From positions 3,763,001 through 3,827,000 of the forward strand of contig NZ_JAUSXQ010000001.1 of the NCBI RefSeq assembly GCF_030816115.1: a DNA stretch of 64,000 nt. The letters are read 5' to 3'. Below are positions 53,347-62,358 of the stretch, piece by piece. The stretch comes from Chryseobacterium sp. W4I1. GTDB taxonomy: Bacteria; Bacteroidota; Bacteroidia; Flavobacteriales; Weeksellaceae. The notes below the pieces were generated by a model, which saw only the letters and a program-made list of their open reading frames with translations, did no database searches and was not told the DNA's origin. How positions within the stretch are numbered: the first letter of the stretch is position 1; each line of letters opens with the position of its first letter. The translations under genes were made by a program, and so were the position numbers.

Positions 53347-54415
53347 ATGGATCTTAAACTAAAATTAGAACAGCTGCATCAGAAAGTCGTTGGATTAAAA
53401 GAACAGATTAACACTGAAGAAGCAACCAAAAATGCCTTTGTCATGCCTTTTATACAAATTTTAGGCTATGATATTTTCAATCCCACAGAAGTAATTCCTG
53501 AGCATATTTGTGACATTGGAACCAAAAAGGGAGAAAAGGTAGATTATGTAATCAGGAAAAATGATGATCCTATTCTAATCATCGAATGCAAACATTGGAA
53601 AGAAAGTGCAGACGCTCATAACTCTCAGTTGCACAGATACTATCATGTTTCAAAAGCAAGATTCGGGGTTTTAACAAATGGAATTGTTTACAATTTTTAT
53701 ACTGACTTGGAAAAACCTAATATTATGGATGAAAAACCATTTTTCACCATCAATATTGAAGATCTGAAAGACAGCTCCATCAAGATATTGGAGAGCTTTA
53801 CAAAAAACGATTACAATCTGGAAAACATCCTGGACTCTGCAGAAGCATTGAAATACATCAAAGCCATCCGGAAGGAATTTGAAAAGGAAATAGAAAATCC
53901 TTCTGATGAAATCGTAAAACTATTGGTCGGCAGATTCTTCGAAAAACCGATGACAGCAAGCCGGATGATTTTCTTTCAAGGAATACACTAAAAAAGCTCT
54001 GACACTTTCTATCAACGAGTCTATCAGCTTCAGGCTAAAATCTGCATTAAGCATCAATGAACAGATTGAAAAACAAGAAGAACCCGTAAAGACAGCTGCC
54101 CCTATTGATGAAAACAATGACTCCAAGATTGTTACAACAGAAGAAGAATTAGAAGCTTTTCAAATTGCAAAAGCTATTTTAAGAGAAAAGGTTTCCTCCA
54201 ACAGAATTGCCTACAGAGACACGCTTTCCTACTTTGGAGTTTTACTTGATGACAACAACTGAAAGCCGCTTTGCAGATTCCATTTCAACACAGCCAATAA
54301 ATATATCGAAACCTTTCATAATGGAAAAGAGGCAGGTGAAAAGATATTACTGAATAACCTTGATGAAATATACAATTTCAGAGACCAGCTGATTAGAACA
54401 TTAGAGAACTATTAA
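53347..54415 (+). pseudogene. Type I restriction HsdR-N-like (PD-(D/E)XK) protein, disrupted
   Basis: The first 214 residues include PTEVIPEHICDIG, KVDYVIRKNDDPILIIECKHW (nuclease core D..ExK) and a helical stretch, as in stand-alone HsdR N-terminal proteins. The frame stops at 53989, but the protein clearly continues in another frame (EYTKKALTLSINESISFRL) once one T at 53969-53976 is removed. An in-frame TGA follows at 54260-54262, where CGA (Arg) would fit, before the natural end FRDQLIRTLENY. The first lesion may be a sequencing indel; the TGA needs a substitution. Restored length is about 355 residues. Confidence 0.75.
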
Positions 54416-54459
54416 TTCCGTAACCATGAAAACTATTATCATATAAAACTTATACAACC

Positions 54460-54765
54460 ATGAAAAAACTACTACTCACCACCCTTTTAGCCGCAGGCCT
54501 AATATTTCCGGTAAGCTTCAAAGCAGCAACAACCGGCGTTGCTTCCAAAACAGAACTAACTTCTAAGAAACAAAAGAAAAAATCAAAGAAGAGTAAAAGT
54601 AAAAGCAGCTCCGGCTCTAAAAGATCAAGATCCTTTTACTCATCAGACAAAGGCTGTACCTATAACGGGAATAAGCTTTATGTAGGATCAAGAGGAGGCT
54701 GTTATTATTATACTGGAAGCAGTAAGCAATATGTAGACAGGTCTTACTGCTCAGGATGTAACTAG
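54460..54765 (+). CDS. Secreted basic protein with PBCV-basic-adaptor-like domain
   Basis: 101 residues. A signal peptide (MKKLLLTTLLAAGLIFPVSFKA) is followed by a Lys/Ser-rich linker (SKKQKKKSKKSKSKSS) and a C-terminal domain KLYVGSRGGCYYYTGSSKQY-VDRSYC with four Cys. The GxRGGCYY..G..K.YV.RS motif resembles the small PBCV-specific basic adaptor domain, seen in viral and bacterial secreted proteins. It follows the disrupted nuclease-like gene by 44 bp and may share the site-C transcript. Confidence 0.75.
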   Translation: MKKLLLTTLLAAGLIFPVSFKAATTGVASKTELTSKKQKKKSKKSKSKSSSGSKRSRSFYSSDKGCTYNGNKLYVGSRGGCYYYTGSSKQYVDRSYCSGCN

Positions 54766-54800
54766 CATAGCTCAAAAAACTAAAACACCCATCATATATA

Positions 54801-54828
54801 AAAAAGCGAAGATTTCTCTTCGCTTTTT
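54801..54828. terminator. Bidirectional intrinsic terminator
   Basis: A perfect 12-bp stem AAAAAGCGAAGA/TCTTCGCTTTTT with a 4-nt loop lies between the convergent basic-protein and elaA genes, touching the elaA stop codon. Confidence 0.88.
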
Positions 54829-55277
54829 TATTTTCTTATCATTTCCGTATGCGGAATATCATCTTCAAGGTATTTTTTCCCTGTATCTACAAATCCGAAT
54901 TCGGAATAAAATCTTAATAAATAATCTTGTGCGGAAATCTTGATCTGAGAAGTGTGGAACCGATTTTCTATGGTTTCTACAGCATACTTTATCACCTGTT
55001 TCCCTAAACTTTTTCCTCTTGCCTGTTCCGTAGTAAGAACTCTTCCAAAAGAAGTTTCTTCATACTTGATTCCTTTGTCAAAAACACGGCAGTAGGCAAG
55101 GATTTGTCCGTTTTCTTCTGCCCAGATATGAACACCTTTCTGATCATAATTATCAAGATCAGGATAAGGACAGTTCTGTTCGATCACAAAAACATCAATA
55201 CGTGCTTTTAAAACAGCATACAGCTCAGGAACTGTAAACTCATCAAAGGTTTTAATTTTCCAGATTATATTACTCAT
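54828..55277 (-). CDS. elaA: ElaA-like GNAT N-acetyltransferase
   Basis: 149 residues from ATG at 55277. ARIDVFVIEQNCPYPDLD is the ElaA hallmark; GRVLTTEQARGKSLGKQVIKYA is the acetyl-CoA loop, and LLRFYSEFGFVDTGKKYLEDDIPHTEM ends the fold. The acceptor is unknown. The start codon overlaps the 3' end of engB by 8 bp, so the two are translated together. Confidence 0.9.
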   Translation of the reverse strand: MSNIIWKIKTFDEFTVPELYAVLKARIDVFVIEQNCPYPDLDNYDQKGVHIWAEENGQILAYCRVFDKGIKYEETSFGRVLTTEQARGKSLGKQVIKYAVETIENRFHTSQIKISAQDYLLRFYSEFGFVDTGKKYLEDDIPHTEMIRK

Positions 55278-55893
55278 CAAAACTTACACTGTTATTTTTC
55301 AAAAACTCATTCGTGGTCTGAATAAAATCAAGGATCTCATCTCCTCCCGTCTTCTTTTCTGCAGAAGTTACATACATTTCAGGAAGATCGTCCCACGTTT
55401 TATGAAGTTCATTCTTATAATTTTCTACATTCTGAATGGCGATATTCGGTTTCAGCTTATCTGCTTTTGTAAAAACAATGGAAAAAGGAATCCCGCTTTC
55501 TCCGCACCATTGGATAAATTCAAGGTCAATTTTTTGCGGTGTATGTCTGGAATCTACCAAAACAAAAAGATTCACAAGATTTCTTCTGTTCAGGATATAA
55601 TTGGTAATCAGCTTTTCAAAATCTTTTCTTATAGACTTTGAAACCTTGGCATATCCATATCCTGGTAAATCAGTAAGATACCAGCTTTCATTCACTAAAA
55701 AATGGTTAATAAGCTGGGTTTTCCCTGGGGTTCCGGAAGTTTTTGCTAAATCTTTATGATTCATCATTGCATTAATCAATGAAGATTTTCCCACATTAGA
55801 TCTTCCTATAAAAGCATATTCAGGCATTGTAGGTTCCGGGCATTCCTGCCACTTTCCACTACTCTTTACAAATTCTGCTGTTTTAATAACCAT
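55270..55893 (-). CDS. engB: Ribosome-biogenesis GTPase EngB (YihA/YsxC)
   Basis: 207 residues. G1 GRSNVGKSSL, G3 DLPGYG, G4 TKAD and the switch region SGTPGKTQLINHF identify EngB, a GTPase needed for 50S subunit assembly. elaA overlaps its 3' end. A terminator lies between it and the upstream hydrolase gene, so it should have its own promoter. Confidence 0.95.
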   Translation of the reverse strand: MVIKTAEFVKSSGKWQECPEPTMPEYAFIGRSNVGKSSLINAMMNHKDLAKTSGTPGKTQLINHFLVNESWYLTDLPGYGYAKVSKSIRKDFEKLITNYILNRRNLVNLFVLVDSRHTPQKIDLEFIQWCGESGIPFSIVFTKADKLKPNIAIQNVENYKNELHKTWDDLPEMYVTSAEKKTGGDEILDFIQTTNEFLKNNSVSFDE

Positions 55894-55917
55894 TTCTCGA
55901 ATATTTTTTAGAAAAAC

Positions 55918-55946
55918 AAACCATTAAGAAAAGCTCTTAATGGTTT
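55918..55946 (-). terminator. Intrinsic terminator after the alpha/beta hydrolase gene
   Basis: A perfect 12-bp stem AAACCATTAAGA/TCTTAATGGTTT with a 5-nt loop; on the minus strand it is followed by GTTTTTC. Confidence 0.78.
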
Positions 55947-55959
55947 ATTATTATTTGTT

Positions 55960-56721
55960 TTAAACTTTATCTTTTAACCAGCTGTAGAGAATTTCGTTGA
56001 ATTCATCTGGCTTTTCCATCATCGCAGCATGACCGCATTTCTCAATCCAGAATAAATCTGAATTCGGGATAAACTTGTGCATGTCTTCCGCCACTTCAGG
56101 AGGCGTTACATTATCTTGTCTTCCCCAGATCAGACACGTTGGCGTCACAATCTTAGGAAGATCATGCAACATATTATGTTTGATTGCGCTTCTGGCCAGC
56201 ATCACCGTTTTTATTCCCTTCATTCTGTCATTCACCACAGAAAAAACCTCGTCTACAAGATCCTCAGTAGCAATAGCAGGGTCATAAAAAACTTCTTCCG
56301 TTTTCTTTCTTATATAGGAACGGTCATTTTTTCTCGGAAAACTGTCCCCGAAAGTTCTTTCATACAATCCTGAGCTTCCTGTTAAAACAAGATTGTTAAC
56401 CAGATCCGGTCTTGCCAAAGTCATAATAAGACCTATATGTCCTCCCATTGAGTTTCCTACAATAGTGACCGGTTCTGAGATATGACTCTCTATAAACTTG
56501 ATAATATATTTTGCTAGAGTGGTAAGATTAGTATTGAGTACCGGCAGATCGTAGATAGGTAACTGAGGAACATAAACCTTGAACCCCTTTTCCGAAAAAA
56601 AATCTACCATCTTATCGAAATTACTCAAACCACCCATTAAACCGTGTAACAGTACCAATGGATGTCCTTCTCCCGCCTCTACAAAAGTATATTTCTTTTC
56701 TTTTTTTGTGCTAAATATCAT
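55960..56721 (-). CDS. Alpha/beta-fold hydrolase
   Basis: 253 residues from MIFSTKKEKKYTFVEAG; the upstream in-frame ATG at 56766 adds residues with no similarity. The oxyanion segment is VLLHGLMGG, the nucleophile Ser is in VGNSMGGH, the Asp in IWGRQDNVTPP and the His in KCGHAAMMEKP, so a full catalytic triad is present. Substrate unknown. It is divergent from the mraZ operon. Confidence 0.88.
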   Translation of the reverse strand: MIFSTKKEKKYTFVEAGEGHPLVLLHGLMGGLSNFDKMVDFFSEKGFKVYVPQLPIYDLPVLNTNLTTLAKYIIKFIESHISEPVTIVGNSMGGHIGLIMTLARPDLVNNLVLTGSSGLYERTFGDSFPRKNDRSYIRKKTEEVFYDPAIATEDLVDEVFSVVNDRMKGIKTVMLARSAIKHNMLHDLPKIVTPTCLIWGRQDNVTPPEVAEDMHKFIPNSDLFWIEKCGHAAMMEKPDEFNEILYSWLKDKV

Positions 56722-56944
56722 AAAATGCCTTAATAAAGCTCTGCAAAAATACAAATTAAACCTCAAAAATATTTTGATTACTCTAATTTAAAGTAAAAAT
56801 AATATAATAACCTCCTTTTTCTTCACTTTTTTCAAAACCTCTTTACTATAGCCTAAATAGCATTATTTACAACCATCAAAATATCAAATACTTACACCTT
56901 AAAAATTCAGCCTCTGATAAAACTTATTAACATTAAGTCAAAAA

Positions 56945-56969
56945 GTGGGAAAAAGTGGGAAATTTTGGA
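56945..56969 (+). promoter_or_regulatory. MraZ operator boxes
   Basis: GTGGG at 56945-56949 and 56955-56959, and a weaker TTGGA at 56965-56969, repeat every 10 bp, directly before mraZ. MraZ is known to bind tandem TGGG-type repeats with this spacing and repress its own operon, so this is very likely its autoregulatory site. Confidence 0.75.
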
Positions 56970-56980
56970 ACATTATTATA

Positions 56981-56988
56981 TAAATTTG
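56981..56988 (+). promoter_or_regulatory. -7 box of the mraZ operon
   Basis: TAAATTTG matches TAnnTTTG and ends 6 bp before the chosen mraZ ATG, implying a leaderless or nearly leaderless transcript. The MraZ boxes lie where the -33 region would be. Confidence 0.5.
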
Positions 56989-56994
56989 TCCCAA

Positions 56995-57453
56995 ATGAAA
57001 AGTTTCATTGGAACATATGAGTGTAAAATTGACGACAAAGGCCGTTTAAAAGTTCCCTCCTCCCTGATCAAACAGATGGAAAACTTCGACGATAAGGCGT
57101 TTGTAGTCAAGAGATCTGTGTTCCAACCTTGCCTCGAAGTCTATCCCATGAATGCGTGGGACAAACTGATGGGCAAAATTAATAAGCTGAACAGATTCAT
57201 TAAAAAGAATGCTGATTTCATCCGAATGTTTACGGCAGGCGTAAAAACGGTAGAACTGGACAACGCAGGAAGACTTCAGATCTCAAAAGATCTGGTTCAT
57301 TTTGCAAACCTTCAGAAAGACACTGTTATTACCAGCGCAGGGGAGCTTTTTGAAATTTGGGACAAGGAAGCCTATGAAAAGGTGATCTCTACCAACGAAG
57401 CTGATTTTGCGAGCCTTGCTGAAGATGTAATGGGCTCTTTTGATGAAGAATAA
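56995..57453 (+). CDS. mraZ: Transcriptional regulator MraZ
   Basis: 152 residues from MKSFIGTYECKIDDKGRLKVP; an upstream in-frame ATG at 56965 lies within the operator/promoter and is rejected. Two AbrB-like SpoVT repeats are visible, each with its D-x-GR motif (DDKGRLKVP, then DNAGRLQISKDL). It binds the repeats just upstream and regulates the division and wall operon. First gene of the cluster. Confidence 0.94.
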   Translation: MKSFIGTYECKIDDKGRLKVPSSLIKQMENFDDKAFVVKRSVFQPCLEVYPMNAWDKLMGKINKLNRFIKKNADFIRMFTAGVKTVELDNAGRLQISKDLVHFANLQKDTVITSAGELFEIWDKEAYEKVISTNEADFASLAEDVMGSFDEE

Positions 57454-57495
57454 ACCACACTTGCTGTAAAAGGTAAGGTAAAAACACAATTAAGT

Positions 57496-58389
57496 ATGTA
57501 CCACAACCCCGTTTTATTGAAGCAGAGCGTTGATGATTTGGTGACGAATCCTGACGGAATATACGTGGACTGCACTTTTGGAGGAGGAGGCCACTCAAGA
57601 GAGATTCTCAGCAGGCTTTCAGAGAAAGGAAAACTGTTTAGTTTTGATCAGGATCTTGATGCTCTTAAAAATACAATTGACGATCCAAGATTTACCTTGG
57701 TGAATCAGAATTTCAGGTTTCTGGAAAACTCCATGCTGATGTATGGTATTCCACAGGTTGATGGTGTGCTGGCAGACCTTGGTGTTTCATCCCATCAGTT
57801 TGATGAAGCGGAAAGAGGTTTTTCCACAAGAAACAACGCACCTCTGGACATGAGAATGAACGTGATGCAGAGTCTTGATGCCAAAAAAGTGATCAATGAA
57901 TATGATGAAGCAGAGCTTGCCGATATCTTTTATCACTATGGAGAATTAAGGGAAGCAAGAAAGCTGGCAAGAGACATCGTTCATCACAGAAAAACAAAAA
58001 CCATAAACACCACCGAGGATTTGAAAAAGCTTTTCAGCTATCTTCCACCTCATAAAGTGAATAAATTTTATGCACAGCTTTTCCAGGCGATAAGAATAGA
58101 AGTGAATCAGGAGCTTGAAGCATTGAAAGAAATGCTGGTTCAGGCACTTAATATCTTAAGGCCGGAAGGCAGACTCGTTGTTATTTCTTACCATTCTTTA
58201 GAAGACCGTCTGGTAAAAAGATTCCTTAAAAACGGAATGTTTGAAGGAGAACAGCAGAGAGATATTTATGGAAATTATAAAAAGGTCTTTGAATTGCTTA
58301 AGAGTAAAGCCATTATCCCCGATGATCAGGAGATTGAGGAAAATTCAAGAGCAAGAAGCGCAAAAATGAGAACAGGAATTAAAGTGTAA
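57496..58389 (+). CDS. rsmH: 16S rRNA (cytosine-1402-N4)-methyltransferase RsmH
   Basis: 297 residues beginning MYHNPVLLKQSVDDLV. The SAM motif is VDCTFGGGGHS; LADLGVSSHQFDEAERGFS and DMRMN are family signatures, and VISYHSLEDRLVKRF is near the end. It methylates C1402 in the ribosomal P site. It lies 42 bp after mraZ, as in most bacteria. Confidence 0.97.
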   Translation: MYHNPVLLKQSVDDLVTNPDGIYVDCTFGGGGHSREILSRLSEKGKLFSFDQDLDALKNTIDDPRFTLVNQNFRFLENSMLMYGIPQVDGVLADLGVSSHQFDEAERGFSTRNNAPLDMRMNVMQSLDAKKVINEYDEAELADIFYHYGELREARKLARDIVHHRKTKTINTTEDLKKLFSYLPPHKVNKFYAQLFQAIRIEVNQELEALKEMLVQALNILRPEGRLVVISYHSLEDRLVKRFLKNGMFEGEQQRDIYGNYKKVFELLKSKAIIPDDQEIEENSRARSAKMRTGIKV

Positions 58390-58485
58390 GAGTGAATGGT
58401 GAATAGCCAATTGTGAATTTAAGACTCATATAAATTGACTACTAAGCAAAGTGAATTCACTGTAAACCAATTGACATAAAAGATT

Positions 58486-58851
58486 TTGGCAAAAAGAACA
58501 ACAAACCGCCCTCAGAAGAAGCTCACTTTTATAGACATTATAAAAGGAAACTTTCTGAATCGTGATGAGATCAAAACTCATTACAAGTACTTTTTGCTGT
58601 TGTTTGTTCTGATGATGGCGATGATCTATAGCAATCACCTCGTCAATAAAAAGATCAGAATTGTGAATGCTTTAAAAGAAGAAACGGAAGAATACAAATC
58701 AAGAAACGCTTACGCCCAGAGTAAGCTGATCAAAGTAAAAATGGAATCGCAACTGGGGAAGGAAGTAGCAAAGGACTCACTGATGACTTTGGAAAACCAT
58801 CCTCATAAACTGCTAATAAAACTAGACAGTACAGATGCAAAAACAAAATGA
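58486..58851 (+). CDS. ftsL: FtsL-like cell-division protein
   Basis: 121 residues with a TTG start; no suitable ATG exists. A basic N-terminus (LAKRTTNRPQKK) leads to one transmembrane helix (about 37-56) and a periplasmic helical segment that could form a coiled coil. Sequence is weakly conserved in this family, so the call rests mainly on topology and position between rsmH and ftsI. It overlaps ftsI by 17 bp. The 96-bp gap before it contains degenerate GTGAAT repeats. Confidence 0.8.
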   Translation: MAKRTTNRPQKKLTFIDIIKGNFLNRDEIKTHYKYFLLLFVLMMAMIYSNHLVNKKIRIVNALKEETEEYKSRNAYAQSKLIKVKMESQLGKEVAKDSLMTLENHPHKLLIKLDSTDAKTK

Positions 58852-60826
58852 ATACGATAGCAAACGTAAAAAAACGTTAAGGTGGGGCTACCTCTTCGCA
58901 GTGGGAGTTCTTTGCGTATTTGTGCTGTTCCTTACAAGGATAGTAATCCTGCAAAACACTAACGTTCAGGAAATTAAGGACGATTACATTAATAAAAATT
59001 ACCGTGAAGCCACTTTAAAGGCTGCCCGTGGAAATCTCTTTGCTTCAGACGGATCCATTCTTGCAACCACCGTGATGCGTTATGACATTTATCTTGATTT
59101 TAAAACAATGAAGGATACGATCTACAGCAACAACATTGGTGCTTTGACAGATTCCTTAAGCAAAATGTTCGGAAAATCAAGAGGAGAATTCAGACAGAAA
59201 TTTGACGAGCAGAAGAAAAAGAAAAATCAGTACTATACTTTAGTAAAAGGACTTGACTTTGACCAATACGACAGAATCAGAAACTTTCCGATCTTTAAAA
59301 AAGGTAAAAACAAAGGAGGTTTTATCGTAGACCGAAATTATAAAAGAGAGCTGGCCACTTCAGAGATTGGTGCCGGAACCATCGGTATAGACAATGGTGA
59401 AGCAAAAGCCGGACTGGAAGGAGCTTTCTCAAAACATCTTACAGGAACAGACGGAAAAAGACTGGAGCAGAGAATCAATTCTTCCCAATGGAAACCCATT
59501 GATTTCTGGAAAGTAAAAGAACCCGTAGACGGAGAAGATGTCTATACTACTTTAGACCTTAGAATTCAGGACATTGCACACTCCGCACTGGAGAAACAGA
59601 TGATTACTTATGAAGCAAAGCACGGCACCGTGATTGTAATGGAAGTAGAAACAGGAAAAGTTCGGGCACTGGTTAATCTAAGACAAAACGAAGAGGGCAA
59701 TTACGAAGATTCTTACAACTATGCCATAAAAGATAATATCGAGCCGGGTTCTACCTTTAAAACGATCTCACTCCTGGCAGCAATGGATGACGGTTTTATA
59801 GATGAAAATACAACCGTGAATGTAGGAAACGGAGTTTGGACATATGCAAAACAGAGAATTTCAGACGGTCATGGTGGTGGAACGTACGATATAAGCGATG
59901 TTTTAGCAAAATCCAGCAACGTAGGAACTTCGAAGCTGATCACAAAATATTATGCCGACAAACCTCAGATCTTCCTTGACCATCTGAAAAGATGGAAATT
60001 ATTTGACAAAATGGATATCGAGCTTCCAGGGATCACAAAACCAAAGATCGTAACTCCACAGAATAAAAGATGGAACGCGGCCACTTTAGCTTCCATCTCT
60101 TACGGATATTCATCAAACATCAATCTTTTACAATTAACAACCTTCTATAATGGAGTTGCTAACGGTGGTAAAATGCTTAAACCTCTATTCATCGACAAGA
60201 TCATGAAAGACGGAAAAGTAATGTACAGCGCAAAACCTGAAGTAATGGTAAATAAAATGGCCTCAGAGAAAGCCATTAAGATGATGACCAGCGCACTCAC
60301 CAAAGCCGTAGAAAAAGGAACAGGCCGAAGCATCTTCACTCCCAACCTGAAAATGGCAGGGAAAACAGGAACTGCGAGATTTGAATACTGGCTCCCGGGC
60401 CCAATGAAATACCGTGCTTCTTTTGCAGGTTTCTATCCGGCTGATAATCCGAAATATACCTGTTATGTGATGATCAGCGAACCCAACACAGCAAAAAGTT
60501 TTTATGGTGGAACCGTTTCAGCGCCGGTGTTTAAAGAAATCGCAGGAAAAACATTCCTGAAAACCCCTCAGAATATTGAAAAAGAAATGCTTGTAGACAG
60601 AAAGGTCAACCTAAGCAAAATGGTAGAACCCAATGTAAAAGTAGCAGTTAATAATAAGCAAATGCCCAACGTAGTAGGTCTGATCGGCAAAAACGTCATT
60701 CCTCAGTTGGAAAATTTAGGATACCGTGTAGATTATAAAGGCGTTGGAAGGATCAAAGAACAATTCCCACTGGAAGGCACCATAATCAGCAAAAACCAAA
60801 GGCTTTATTTGTCTTTGCAGAATTAA
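58835..60826 (+). CDS. ftsI: Penicillin-binding protein with PASTA domain (FtsI/PBP3 type)
   Basis: 663 residues. A transmembrane helix at about 18-40, a PBP dimer domain (RGNLFASDGSILATT), and then the transpeptidase with STFK (306-309, active Ser306), SSN (360-362) and KTGT near residue 515. A C-terminal PASTA domain (PNVVGLIGKNVIPQLENLGY) ends the protein. It cross-links septal peptidoglycan. Position in the dcw cluster supports FtsI rather than an elongation PBP. Confidence 0.95.
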   Translation: MQKQNEYDSKRKKTLRWGYLFAVGVLCVFVLFLTRIVILQNTNVQEIKDDYINKNYREATLKAARGNLFASDGSILATTVMRYDIYLDFKTMKDTIYSNNIGALTDSLSKMFGKSRGEFRQKFDEQKKKKNQYYTLVKGLDFDQYDRIRNFPIFKKGKNKGGFIVDRNYKRELATSEIGAGTIGIDNGEAKAGLEGAFSKHLTGTDGKRLEQRINSSQWKPIDFWKVKEPVDGEDVYTTLDLRIQDIAHSALEKQMITYEAKHGTVIVMEVETGKVRALVNLRQNEEGNYEDSYNYAIKDNIEPGSTFKTISLLAAMDDGFIDENTTVNVGNGVWTYAKQRISDGHGGGTYDISDVLAKSSNVGTSKLITKYYADKPQIFLDHLKRWKLFDKMDIELPGITKPKIVTPQNKRWNAATLASISYGYSSNINLLQLTTFYNGVANGGKMLKPLFIDKIMKDGKVMYSAKPEVMVNKMASEKAIKMMTSALTKAVEKGTGRSIFTPNLKMAGKTGTARFEYWLPGPMKYRASFAGFYPADNPKYTCYVMISEPNTAKSFYGGTVSAPVFKEIAGKTFLKTPQNIEKEMLVDRKVNLSKMVEPNVKVAVNNKQMPNVVGLIGKNVIPQLENLGYRVDYKGVGRIKEQFPLEGTIISKNQRLYLSLQN

Positions 60827-60888
60827 AATAGAAACAAGTCCCAAGGGACGCTTTAATACAGGATAAGAAAATTCCTGTCAAATAAAAA

Positions 60889-62349
60889 ATGATAATAACA
60901 GAATTATTAAAAAGGATCCCAGTTTTAGAAATTCACGGCAACGACGCCCGTGAGATTTCAGAATTGGTTTTTGACAGCAGAAAGATCACGGAAAACTCAT
61001 TGTACGTAGCAGTGAGAGGAACGGTTGCAGACGGACATTCATACATTGCATCATCTGTTGAAAAAGGTGCAAAAGCAGTAGTGTGCGAAGACTTTCCTGA
61101 AATATTGAATGAAGACGTAACCTATATTAAGGTAAAAGATTCATCTAAAGCATTGGGGCACCTGGCATCCAACTTTTACGGAAATCCATCTCAGAAACTC
61201 AAACTGATCGGGGTTACCGGAACCAACGGAAAAACGTCGGTATCTACCCTTCTTTTTGATGTATTCACAAACTTAGGATATGATTCTGCACTGCTTTCCA
61301 CGGTGGAGATCAGAATTGCAGATGAAATCATCCCTGCGACCCACACCACTCCGGATGTGATTACCATCAATAAGATTTTAGCCGAAGCCGTTGAGAAAGG
61401 CTGTGAATTTGCTTTCATGGAAGTCAGCTCCCATGGAATTGCCCAAAACAGAATTGAGGGACTGCATTTTAAAATTGCAGGATTCACCAACCTTACCCAC
61501 GATCATTTAGACTATCATAAAACGTTTGAAGAATATCTTAAAACCAAGAAAAGATTCTTTGACGGACTTGAAGATACTGCCATAGGCATTACCAATATTG
61601 ATGACAAAAACGGTATGGTGATGCTCCAGAATACAAAAGCAACGAAAAAGTCTTACGCTCTGAAAACCATGGCAGATTACCACGGAAAATCTTTAGAACT
61701 TGATTTCAACGGAATGCTGCTGAACTTCAACGGAAAAGAATTCTGGACCACATTGACAGGAAAGTTCAATGTCTACAATTTACTATTGGTTTTCGGAATC
61801 GCAACAGAACTTGGTTTTGGTCAGGATGAAATTCTGCAGGCGATCAGTAAGCTGAAAAGAGTTTCCGGAAGATTTGAAACCTTCAAATCAGATGGCGGAA
61901 TTTTCTTCATTGTGGATTATGCTCATACGCCGGATGCTTTGGAAAATATTCTGGACAGCATTAATGAAATCAGGACCAAAAACGAAAGACTGATCACCGT
62001 TTTTGGGTGCGGAGGCGACAGAGATCACTCCAAAAGACCTGAAATGGGAAATATTGCTACCAAAAAATCGACATTAGCAATTATCACATCAGACAATCCG
62101 AGAACAGAAGATCCTGCACAGATCATCAAGGAAATTGAATCAGGCGTTGAACCTCAGAATTTCAGCAAATACACTTCAATTCCGGATAGAAAAGAAGCTA
62201 TAAAAATGGCGATTAAATTCGCAGAACCAAAAGATATAGTGTTAGTAGCTGGAAAAGGCCACGAAACCTATCAGGACATTAATGGTGTAAAACATCATTT
62301 TGACGACAAGGAAACGATCAACGAACTTTGGAAGTTAATGAGTAAATAA
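60889..62349 (+). CDS. murE: UDP-MurNAc-L-Ala-D-Glu:meso-diaminopimelate ligase
   Basis: 486 residues. The ATP loop is GVTGTNGKTS (108-117). The DNPR motif in ITSDNPRTEDP (about residue 404) is the meso-DAP specificity signature, as opposed to the Lys-adding enzyme. HTTPDVITIN and VSSHGIAQNRIEGLHF are also typical. It adds the third stem-peptide residue. It follows ftsI by 62 bp and precedes mraY by 9 bp. Confidence 0.96.
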   Translation: MIITELLKRIPVLEIHGNDAREISELVFDSRKITENSLYVAVRGTVADGHSYIASSVEKGAKAVVCEDFPEILNEDVTYIKVKDSSKALGHLASNFYGNPSQKLKLIGVTGTNGKTSVSTLLFDVFTNLGYDSALLSTVEIRIADEIIPATHTTPDVITINKILAEAVEKGCEFAFMEVSSHGIAQNRIEGLHFKIAGFTNLTHDHLDYHKTFEEYLKTKKRFFDGLEDTAIGITNIDDKNGMVMLQNTKATKKSYALKTMADYHGKSLELDFNGMLLNFNGKEFWTTLTGKFNVYNLLLVFGIATELGFGQDEILQAISKLKRVSGRFETFKSDGGIFFIVDYAHTPDALENILDSINEIRTKNERLITVFGCGGDRDHSKRPEMGNIATKKSTLAIITSDNPRTEDPAQIIKEIESGVEPQNFSKYTSIPDRKEAIKMAIKFAEPKDIVLVAGKGHETYQDINGVKHHFDDKETINELWKLMSK

Positions 62350-62358
62350 AAAAAGGAC

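Noticed and set aside
54415..54424. Half palindrome ATTCCGTAA before the 54460 gene as a fourth operator
   Set aside because: Only one arm is present and there is no -7 box at the expected 29.5-bp spacing.
58390..58485. GTGAAT-type degenerate repeats between rsmH and ftsL as a regulatory element
   Set aside because: Irregular units; likely low-complexity intergenic drift, common in this group.
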